The position numbers were made by a program, and so were the translations under genes. The notes beneath the pieces are model-generated. The model saw only the letters and a program-made list of their open reading frames with translations, had not been told where the DNA came from and did no database searches. DNA of 22,712 nt from Thecamonas trahens ATCC 50062 (taxonomy: Eukaryota; Apusozoa; Apusomonadida; Apusomonadidae): NCBI RefSeq assembly GCF_000142905.1, contig NW_013657653.1, positions 318,026 through 340,737 of the forward strand. Reading direction: 5' to 3'. This document shows positions 16,065-22,712 of this stretch, in pieces (positions within the stretch are counted from its first letter, which is position 1; every line of letters starts with the position of its first letter).

Positions 16065-16778
16065 GTCGGTGGAGGGGGGTGAGGTGGCGACTCACAAGCT
16101 ACCGCGAACTACCTCGTAGCGGTGGTTGGCTGGTGTGGCACCGCTGCCGCGAGTGGAGCTAGTAAGCTGCGTGGGCCGCTCTCGAGATACAGATGTGCTT
16201 TATTTCAACATACTTTGGCTGACGCTGACTGCTATGTTGTCTTCTATGTAGCCATGTGGCTCTGTGCACTTTTGGGGGCCTGAATCAGTGCTTGGTCGTC
16301 ATGATCGTTTGCCGGTCCCAGATCCCCACGTCTTTGCGGACGTGATCTCTGATTTCGATTGAACGCGCCCACTCGTCGGCTGCGGGGAGGCCTGCCGATT
16401 GATAATGCCGCCTGCGCTCCGCTTAGTCCAGACTATGGGGACGACCTCGCGCATCGGACCCTATGCCGAGGATGGACAGATGGCCAGTGTCCTGCCAGAC
16501 TGTGCGATCTGACCCTGGGCGTGACGGTTGGGAGAGGAGCTCTTCAGTGATGACCGGCACCTGCCCGGTGTCGCATCGCAACACTTGGCCGGTCACCACT
16601 ACAGTGGGGACGCCGACATCGAGTGCCCCCTCAGTGTAGCCTCGCGTTATCGCCCAGTCGAGTGATGGCCCGATGTATGCCGGCGGTCGGGCCGATCACG
16701 CGATGCTCCCCCCCGCTGTCCGCCCCGTCAACCTCTCCTCCCCATCGACTCGTGGGCGGACGTGGGTGGCCACACTGC
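16065..16778. other. 714-bp divergent intergenic region with no recognised gene
   Basis: This spacer separates the start codons of the p31comet-like gene and PEX11. About 16190-16370 looks clearly less GC-rich than the coding sequence around it. A 63-codon ORF (16359-16550) has no recognisable features. I looked for tRNA A/B boxes, U-snRNA starts, SRP RNA motifs and C/D-box pairs and found none convincing. It must at least hold two promoters. Confidence 0.5.
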
Positions 16779-17494
16779 ATGACCACGGTATTAGCACTAG
16801 CGACATGCCTCCCCGCCACGCTCGACACCACGTATGGCTATGACAAGGCCCTCAAGGTGCGTCTCAGGCAGATTCCTGCACGTCACCGTCACGCCATGCT
16901 GCAGCGACTCACTACAGCTCACAGATTGTGCAGTACGGCGTATGGGCGGCGACGGCCAACAATGTTGAGGCGTCCGAGCGATGGCGACCGGCAATGGCGG
17001 CAATCTCGGGAACGCGCCGCATGCTGCGTGCGGGCAAGGCTCTGCCGTCCCTTCGAGCAGCAGCGAAAGCGGCGGGCGTGGCCCGAAGTGCAGCCGATGG
17101 ACTGCGCGCGTTGATGTGGGCGCTCGAGAGCGCCGCAAGCGCATGCGATGCTGGCTACTACCTGGCTGACAACGCATCGGTTGTGTCGAGCTGGGGTGTG
17201 GTCAGCTCGCCTGCGCCTTACTCGGCGAGCCTCGATCACGTCGCCAACTTGGCATGGGCGGCGTCGATTGTGCTCCGCGCCCCGGGCGCTCTCCTTTCCC
17301 TCCGCTCAGCCCCGTCGCTCTCCGCACTCCTTGACCTGCTCCTCCTCGCTCTCGATGCCGTCCTCGCGGGCTTCTTCCTCTGGCCACCCACCTCCCACCC
17401 ACCGATCTCTGCTCGCACTGCCGGGATCATCGGCTCACTCTCTGCTCTCATCTCGCTCCTCCGGCGGGCATCGTCCTCCCTCTCGGCAGTTTGA
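16779..17494 (+). CDS. PEX11: PEX11-family peroxisomal membrane elongation factor, two exons
   Basis: Exon 1 (16779-16856, 26 codons, MTTVLALATCLPATL...) ends YDKALK, and exon 2 (16925-17494) resumes with IVQYGVWAA. The join restores the family's N-terminal signature (GRDKxLKxxQYG), which membrane-remodelling PEX11 proteins carry in an amphipathic helix region. The total is 215 residues, near the usual 220-260. Later features are RMLRAGKAL, the paired helices around LMWALESAASACDAGYYLADNAS and DHVANLAWAASIVLRAPGALLSL, and the C-terminal hydrophobic hairpin ending TAGIIGSLSALISLLRR, equivalent to the family's GxxGxxSSLIGLY. PEX11 inserts in the peroxisomal membrane, tubulates it and recruits the fission machinery. 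Splicing is inferred from the perfect frame and motif restoration. Its tandem neighbour is an Mpv17/PMP22-family gene. Confidence 0.86.
16857..16924 (+). other. 68-nt GT-AG spliceosomal intron in PEX11
   Basis: The donor is AAG|GTGCGT and the acceptor CTCACAG|ATT, with branch-like CTCAC elements close to the acceptor (GCGACTCACTACAGCTCACAG). The intron is phase 0 and contains no frame-preserving alternative. It is the only confident intron in the window. Confidence 0.88.
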
Positions 17495-17976
17495 CAAACA
17501 ACAGCATGGTCTTTTTTTTCTTCTATTCTGTGCCACCATGCCACTCCTTGCTCACGTCACGCTCGCCACACGCGAGAGCCAGGCCCCGCACCCATAGACG
17601 TTCGTCACGAGGGCACACTCGTCTCGAGCCTCCGTCTCGGATCTTGTAAGCGCTCCAACAAGCCAAACCACCTCTACCCACACACCCTACACCCACCCCG
17701 CCCACCCCGCCCCCCCTCCCCCCCCCCCCCCCACTCAATCGTCTACCCCCAATTCCCCTCATCCCCCCCCCCCTCCCCCCTTCTGGGAGACTTTCGATTC
17801 TTCACGAACGTTTCGAGCGGGAAAAAAATAGTGGCGCAAAAAAAGGGCCCGGGAAAAACCGAACACACACACACACACACATACACACACGCGCACGCAC
17901 GCGCACACGCTCCGGTCACTCTTCTTGCAAAGAGCCAGAGCATCGGCACCGCTCATCATCTATTCCCCTGTGCCCA
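17495..17976 (+). other. Spacer with C-rich tracts and (CA)n
   Basis: This 482-bp spacer lies between PEX11 and the Mpv17-family gene. It contains T and A runs near 17511-17518 and 17822-17844, C-rich tracts at about 17709-17732 and 17765-17780, and a CA/CG dinucleotide stretch at about 17863-17912. I see no RNA gene or credible ORF. It presumably holds the PEX11 3' end and the next promoter. Confidence 0.6.
17863..17912 (+). repeat. Interrupted (CA)n/(CG) tract upstream of the Mpv17-family gene
   Basis: About nine CA units are followed by TACACACAC and CGCACGCACGCG variants on the coding strand, about 65 nt before the ATG. It is the third plus-strand gene in the window with CA repeats immediately upstream. 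Confidence 0.9.
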
Positions 17977-18846
17977 ATGGCTTCGTCCCCTGCCACAGGT
18001 ATCTTCCGCACCGCCCTTCTCCGCGTAGTTGGGCATGTAAAGGTGCTCTCGGCCCGCTACGCCGCCGCCGCCGCCTCGCGGCCGTTCCTCACTGCTGCTG
18101 CCACCTCGGGCTCGCTCATGACTGCCGGCGACATTGTGGCCCAGAGTTTGGAGCGCGACCAGGCTCGCCGCGAAGGCATGCCTGTTCCGGCTCATGACGT
18201 CGGTCGCACCTTTGTCATGGCCTCGTGGGGCCTCACCGTGCTCCCGGCCGTCTGGGCGCCGTGGTATCCACTCCTTGATCGGGTCATATCAGCCACGGGT
18301 CTTAAGGGTGCCCTAGCCAAGGCTCTCCTCACGGCCGTCACCATGGCGCCGCTCTCCAACGGCGCGTTTTTTGCCTACTCGACCAGCGTCGAGTACTGGA
18401 TGGAGTGCCACCTGCCGAAGCTGCTCGCGCCGCTGCCGATCTCGCTCTCGCGCCCGCTCGCTCCTCCCGACACTCGCCCACTTGCACTTGTCGCTGCAGT
18501 GGTCTCCGAGCGTGCAGCGTCGCTACCGCCACCTGTCATCGAGCTCGCCGCCACGGTCGCCGAGGCCGACGCACAGCAAGACGCGCTCGCTGCTGATGCC
18601 TCTCCCGTTCCCGCCGTCGCTGCCGACAAGCGCCTGGCCCGATTCATCCCGCCCGAGCTCACGCACCGGATCCTGACCAAGCTCACCGATGAGATGCCAG
18701 GCACCGTCGTCGGCTCGTTTACCATCTGGGTCCCAACCAACACCATCGCCTGGTGGCTCATCCCCCCAACTCTGCGGTTCCCGGCGACGTCGACCATCTC
18801 CGTCCTCTGGAACTCGTATCTCTCGCTTGCTCAGCACCGCGAGTAG
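17977..18846 (+). CDS. Mpv17/PMP22-family inner-membrane or peroxisomal membrane protein with a central insertion
   Basis: This 289-residue protein opens with the family pattern: RYAAAAASRPFLTAAATSGSL then MTAGDIVAQ (48-56, matching the GDxxxQ motif), DVGRTFVMASWG (74-85) and PAVWAPWYPLLD (90-101, matching PxxHxWYxxLD). It ends with FTIWVPTNTIAWWLIPPTLR and WNSYLSLAQ (278-286), the family's canonical C-terminal WxxYLS. Family members form small pores or channels in mitochondrial or peroxisomal membranes; human MPV17 loss causes mitochondrial DNA depletion. The usual length is 170-200, and the surplus is an Ala/Pro-rich insert at about 150-225 between the third and fourth helices. Splice signals that would remove it are not evident. 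Location cannot be decided from sequence, but the PEX11 neighbour is suggestive. The stop is 36 nt from the convergent kinase gene's stop. Confidence 0.9.
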   Translation: MASSPATGIFRTALLRVVGHVKVLSARYAAAAASRPFLTAAATSGSLMTAGDIVAQSLERDQARREGMPVPAHDVGRTFVMASWGLTVLPAVWAPWYPLLDRVISATGLKGALAKALLTAVTMAPLSNGAFFAYSTSVEYWMECHLPKLLAPLPISLSRPLAPPDTRPLALVAAVVSERAASLPPPVIELAATVAEADAQQDALAADASPVPAVAADKRLARFIPPELTHRILTKLTDEMPGTVVGSFTIWVPTNTIAWWLIPPTLRFPATSTISVLWNSYLSLAQHRE

Positions 18847-18882
18847 CCGCAGCCGGATTCACTGGTTGCGCTCCGCGGCTTG

Positions 18883-20481
18883 TCAGCCCGATGCCGACGG
18901 CAGGCACGATTCGGAGCAAAAGAGCGAGCCCCCCTGGGCGTGGATGGCCTTGCCCTCGAGAGGCGTTCCGCAGGTAAAGCATGTCAAGCACTCGGGGTGG
19001 AGCGTCATGTCGAGAATGCGCATGATACGACCCGGAATGACGTTGCTGCACCGGGTGCAGGCCGTGCCGTGCCGCGCGAGGTAGTGGCTCTCGCAGAACA
19101 GCACGCGGTCGACGGCCCTAAAGGAAGTAGCAAGTGCGCTGCCACACTCGGAGCAGACAAAGCACTCTTTGTGGTAGTGTGCACCCTCGGCAGCCAGGAA
19201 CGATGCGCCGGCCACAATTGACTTGGTGCACGCAGCACAGCTGAGCGAGGTCACCGTCTCGGACCGCCGATGTCGCTGCTCGGGCGTGGCGGCGGCGGCA
19301 GCAGCAGCAGCAGCGGCGGCGGCCTCGGCGCACGCCGGGCAGTACATGGCCTCGGCGACAAGCGACACCGCCGATGCCGACGGCACCAGCTCGGCCGAGC
19401 ACGAGGCGCACACGCGTCCGTGCAGCCGCCGGTAGTCGGCCTTGCAGTACACTGTCGTGTTGTGCAGCCGAAAGTCGGCCGAGGTGCCGAGCTGGACCCC
19501 GCACGCATGGCAGGCAAAGCAGTGCTCGTGGTACTTGCGGACCACAGGCTTGGAGAGGTGGACAACCGGGCCCGAGAGCTCAAGCAGGCAGAGCGCGCAC
19601 CGGATCTGCGCCGCGGCGCCAGTCAGGTCGACCGGGATCAGCGCCGCGTCCGGCAGTGCACTCGTAATGTCGTCGAGGCTGGCCAGGATGGCCGGCCACG
19701 CCGGGCGCGCCTCGGGCTCGACCTCGCAGCACGCCATGACGAGGGCAATGAGCGGGTCCGGAACCCGCGGCGTGCTCAGCTCGCGGAGTGAGGCTTCCAC
19801 AATGCCAAACTCATTTGTCCGGTCCAGCACGTCTGGGTCCGGCAGCTGGCGGGTGATGAGCTCGGTGAGGGTGACGCCAAAGCCAAAGATGTCAGCCAGC
19901 TCCGAGTACTCCTTACCAAACAGCACCTCGGGCGCCATCCAGTAGTGCGAGCCAACGATCGAGAGGCGCTTCGCCTTGGCACCCTTGGGCGCGCGCGGCA
20001 CCTGCTTGGCAATGCCAAAGTCGGCGACCTTGACGTGGAACCCGTCGTCGAGCAGCAGGTTTCCGGCCTTAATATCACGATGCATGACGCCCTTGGAGTG
20101 CAGGTACATGAGCGCGAGCACTGTCTCTCGTGCCATCCGCATCCGCAGCTTCCACGAGACCTCGACGGCAGCGTTCTCCAGAAGGCCGAGCACATCGCCG
20201 CCCGGCGCAAACTCGGTTACAATGTACAGCTGGTCCGGCCCGGCCGACACGCCCATGAACGAGATGACGTGCGGGTGCCGCAAGGCCTTGAGGACAGCAA
20301 CCTCGTTGCGGAATGACTCGATGACCTCGGCCTTGTCCTCGGCCGCAACCTTGAGCGCTTTGAGTGCCACGCTCGTTGCCAGGTACTCGCCCTTGTACAC
20401 CACGCCAAAGAAGCCAGCCCCGAGCTCCTTGCCCAGCCGCAGGCTCTCAAACGGGATGTCAAACTCGTCCACCGCGTCCAT
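18883..20481 (-). CDS. TKL-type protein kinase with C-terminal LIM domains
   Basis: In this 532-residue protein, residues of about 14-275 are a complete kinase domain: glycine loop GAGFFGVVYKG (21-31), lysine K41 in VALKALK, HRD at 134-136 (MHRDIKAGN), DFG at 154-156 (VADFGIAK) and APE at 183-185 (WMAPEV), all intact. The style (Phe-Gly-Val-Val-Tyr-Lys-Gly, GSHYWMAPEV) is tyrosine-kinase-like, a group that mostly phosphorylates Ser/Thr. LIM 1 has C295, C298, H318, C321, C324, C327, C346 and D349. An incomplete Cys pair set (C358, C361, C381, C384) is followed by poly-Ala. LIM 2 has C415, C418, H437, C440, C443, C446, C463 and H466. LIM 3 has C475, C478, H495, C498, C501, C504 and C522 with the final ligand offset. 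Animal LIM kinases carry LIM-LIM-PDZ before the kinase; here the order is reversed and there is no PDZ. It is probably an adhesion or cytoskeletal signalling kinase by inference. Confidence 0.93.
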   Translation of the reverse strand: MDAVDEFDIPFESLRLGKELGAGFFGVVYKGEYLATSVALKALKVAAEDKAEVIESFRNEVAVLKALRHPHVISFMGVSAGPDQLYIVTEFAPGGDVLGLLENAAVEVSWKLRMRMARETVLALMYLHSKGVMHRDIKAGNLLLDDGFHVKVADFGIAKQVPRAPKGAKAKRLSIVGSHYWMAPEVLFGKEYSELADIFGFGVTLTELITRQLPDPDVLDRTNEFGIVEASLRELSTPRVPDPLIALVMACCEVEPEARPAWPAILASLDDITSALPDAALIPVDLTGAAAQIRCALCLLELSGPVVHLSKPVVRKYHEHCFACHACGVQLGTSADFRLHNTTVYCKADYRRLHGRVCASCSAELVPSASAVSLVAEAMYCPACAEAAAAAAAAAAAATPEQRHRRSETVTSLSCAACTKSIVAGASFLAAEGAHYHKECFVCSECGSALATSFRAVDRVLFCESHYLARHGTACTRCSNVIPGRIMRILDMTLHPECLTCFTCGTPLEGKAIHAQGGSLFCSESCLPSASG

Positions 20482-20815
20482 GCTCTCCCTCTCCTCCTCG
20501 CTGCCTTGCTTGTGTGAGATGTGTGCTTCCGTACCTGTCCCCGTCCCGTCTCCTTGCCTTGTTGCTCTCGGGACGAATGCTTGCTAGAGTCTCCCAGTTA
20601 TCAAGCCGCCGCTCCTGCTTTTCCGGCTTGCTAGCACGGTCATTGCGTAACTATTTTTTTTATCCACGCCCACGCCCACACTTCCCCAAAAAACCATCCC
20701 ACCCACCCTTCAGCCAACTATTCGCCCCACCACCGTTGCTGTCACTTCACCTGTCGCTCGCTCTCGACGTACCGGCCTTGCCTTGCCTGCAAGCACACTC
20801 TACGCCCCGTCCCGC
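20482..20815. promoter_or_regulatory. Divergent promoter spacer between the kinase and permease genes
   Basis: This 334-bp region separates two divergent start codons. It contains CTTGCTAG twice (near 20580 and 20628), a T8 run near 20655, pyrimidine-rich stretches and (CCACGC)n-like sequence. There is no visible RNA gene or ORF. Promoter function is inferred from position only. Confidence 0.5.
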
Positions 20816-22712
20816 ATGGCGCTGCTATCAGAGGTCATCGGCTTTTCGTCGGAGAACTCGACCTCGTCATTGGGCAGGGAAAGGCACGCTCTACGTCACG
20901 AGCGACGCGGTGATGATGCCGGACGCGGACTCGGCTCGGCCTCGTACGAGCTTTACACCTACTCGTGCTCGTCAAACGACGAGATGGAGGCACGCGCACT
21001 CCCGCCGGCTCCTCGACCGAGTGCTGATGCTCCGAGCGCGAACCGGAGCCTGGCTTCGGGCTCGGGTTTGGGCTCAGGCTCGGGCTCGGGCTCTGGCTCG
21101 CACTTTGAGGTCATCGACACAGTTGGCTCGAGCCGCGAGGCGCCGATGGCGTCAAACCGGACGCTGGACGAGCTTGAGGGCGGCGCGACACTGACGCTCT
21201 CGTCGCGGACCCGGACATATCTGGCCAAAGCAATTAAGGCGACGGACGAGATCCCGGTAGCGCCTGATCCCCACGGCGACGCGGCGCCGGCAGGCAAGCT
21301 GCTCAACCAGTTCCTGGCCTCGGGCATCTGCTGTAACAACATCGGCTCGTCGTGTCTGTACGTCATTGCGCTCTGCGCAGCGCCGGCGGGCAAGTACGCG
21401 CCCATAGCGCTACTCATCATCTGCGGCCTGCTCTACCTCTTCCGCTCGATCTACACCGAGGTAGTCTCTGCGCTCCCTGTCAACGGGGGGACGTACAACC
21501 TCCTGCTCAATACCACGTCCAAGGCACAGGCCTCACTCGCAGCATGTCTCACCATGCTCTCGTACGTGGCGACGGCAGTCATCTCGTCGTCGTCGGCCAT
21601 CCGGTACATCAAGTCGCTCGCCACCGACGTTGAGTGGTTCAATGTCATCACCTTTACCATTGCACTCCTCGCCTTTGTTGCCATCCTCAATCTGCTCGGC
21701 ATCACCGAGTCTGCCGGCGTTGCACTCGGCATTCTCCTGCTCCACTGCTCGTCGCTTGCGATTCTCCTGGTGTGCTCGGCCATCAAGGCTGTGACCGACA
21801 TGCCGCGGGTCGGCAACGAGTCCGTCCTCTCGCACAACTGGACGTCGACCTCACCCGACGGCGGCGTGGTCTCGGCCATTTTTTCGGCTTCTCGGCCGCG
21901 CTCCTCGGCATTTCCGGCTTTGAGTCGTCGGCTAACTACGTGGAGCAGCAGCAGCCGGGCGTCTTTCCCAAGACCCTGCGGAACATGTGGATTCTGGTCA
22001 CCATTATCAATCCCGCCACCGCCTTTCTCGCGCAGTGCCTTGTGCCGATGGCGCTTATCGAGGAGCAGGCGACCGAGGGTGCGCTGCTCTCGCTCATGGG
22101 CCGCATCGCAGCCGGCAAGTGGCTTGAGGTGCTCATCATCATCGACGCCGGCCTTGTCCTCACTGGCGCCGTCATCTCGTCGTTTGTCGGCTTCAACGGC
22201 CTTGTCCACCGCATGACCATGGACCGCTGTCTCCCGCAGATTCTGCTGCGGACCAACAAGCTCCGCGGGACCCGCCACTACATCATTGTCGGCCTCTGGC
22301 TCCTCACCTCGGCCATGGTTCTCTTCACTGGCGGCAAGATCGACATCATGGCCGGGGTCTACACCATTGCTTTTCTCGCCGTCATGACCCTCTTCACCGT
22401 CGGCAACATGCTGCTCAAGCTCCGCCGGTCGAACTTGCCTACCCGGCTCCGTGCCTCGTGGCCGACCGTCATTGTCGCCTTTCTTGGCGTTGTCCTTGGT
22501 CTCATCGGCAACATTGTGTCGCGCGACCAGACCGCGCTGGCGGGCTTCTTCATCTTTGGTGCCGTCTTTGCGCTCCCGGTCCTGGTCATGCTCAACCGAA
22601 CCCAGCTGCTGCGGATGGTGGCGACCGCGACGGCGAGCTTTGCGTCTGGCGTCGAGCCGGCCCACCCGCTGGCCGACGCCGACACGAGCGACGAGGCCGC
22701 GCTGGCCGGCGC
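20816..22712 (+). CDS. APC-superfamily amino-acid permease, 3' end beyond window, one frame break
   Basis: From the ATG at 20816 the product has a roughly 150-residue hydrophilic N-terminus with a SGSGLGSGSGSGSGS linker. Membrane helices begin at GKLLNQFLASGICCNNIGSSCLYVIALC and continue with ALLIICGLLYLFRSIYTEVVSALPVNGGTY, whose PxNGGTY block is an amino acid/polyamine/organocation hallmark. At 21879-21884 the frame breaks in a run of six T. One more T would join GGVVSAIF to FGFSAALLGISGFESSANYVE, the family's conserved GFExSAN segment. Downstream, that frame stays open to the window edge with further helices (LEVLIIIDAGLVLTGAVISSF, YTIAFLAVMTLFTVGNMLLKL). It is predicted to move amino acids or related solutes across the plasma or an internal membrane. 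The break is most likely a homopolymer error. Confidence 0.88.
21879..21884 (+). other. Frame break in T6 homopolymer of the permease gene
   Basis: Six T are present, and seven would keep the conserved permease frame continuous. The two frames are unambiguous on either side, because both flanks carry family-specific residues. A single-base homopolymer deletion is the simplest reading. Confidence 0.8.

Noticed and set aside
15312-16082. 256-codon plus-strand ORF opposite the p31comet-like gene
   Set aside because: The minus strand carries recognisable family motifs; the plus frame is a low-complexity Arg/Pro-rich shadow.
16359-16550. 63-codon ORF in the intergenic region
   Set aside because: It has no recognisable motif, no coherent hydrophobic or helical pattern, and random ORFs of this size are common in GC-rich DNA.
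16540-16680. TGATGA near 16548 as a C/D-box snoRNA C box
   Set aside because: No CTGA D box lies at a suitable distance downstream and no terminal stem flanks it.
17709-17780. C-rich tracts as telomere-like or rDNA sequence
   Set aside because: There is no regular telomeric period and no rRNA similarity; they are simple low-complexity tracts between two protein genes.

Overview
The window is nuclear DNA from a compact, GC-rich unicellular eukaryote. The evidence is eukaryote-only families (PEX11, Mpv17/PMP22, a p31comet-like protein, a CCDC25/Jlp2 homologue, a DHHC palmitoyltransferase, a TKL-type kinase carrying LIM domains), one clear 68-nt GT-AG spliceosomal intron, long (CA)n tracts next to start codons, and no bacterial operon structure. 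The gene set and base composition would suit an apusomonad-type protist such as Thecamonas, but that is an impression; no marker here fixes the species.

Layout, left to right: the C-terminal end of an ACR3-type arsenite permease (-, 5'-truncated and frame-broken); a MgtE/SLC41-type divalent cation transporter (+, 313-993); a triose-phosphate-translocator/SLC35E-type carrier (+, 1325-2443) starting 2 nt after a (CA)30 tract; an unrecognised membrane protein (-, 2490-3728); a 17-copy 28-bp minisatellite inside the divergent promoter region (3843-4318); a giant gene (+, 4426-12847) for a roughly 2,800-residue alpha-helical protein with a coiled coil and about 20 LD-like motifs at its C-terminus, interrupted by two one-base frame breaks; CCDC25 (-, 12880-13698); a DHHC palmitoyltransferase (+, 13932-15191); a p31comet/MAD2L1BP-like protein (-, 15192-16064); PEX11 with its intron (+, 16779-17494); an Mpv17/PMP22-family protein (+, 17977-18846); a kinase-LIM protein (-, 18883-20481); and an APC-family amino-acid permease (+, from 20816, running off the right edge, one frame break).

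The genes are packed tightly. The four convergent pairs are separated by 46, 32, 0 and 36 nt. Longer spacers occur only upstream of genes, and that is where the simple repeats sit. Most genes look like unrelated housekeeping genes. Two groupings deserve attention: PEX11 and the Mpv17/PMP22 protein are head-to-tail neighbours of possible peroxisomal membrane function, and the LD-motif-array protein lies about 6 kb from a kinase with C-terminal LIM domains. LD and LIM are the two modules that paxillin combines in one polypeptide.

Four single-base frame breaks (near 80, 8220, 11181 and 21880) occur inside otherwise well-conserved or open coding sequence. The one at 11181 is shown directly by comparison with an adjacent 87-bp repeat copy, and the one at 21880 lies in a T homopolymer, so sequencing or assembly error is the leading explanation for most of them. 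The best candidate for something undescribed is the giant helical protein with its LD-motif array.
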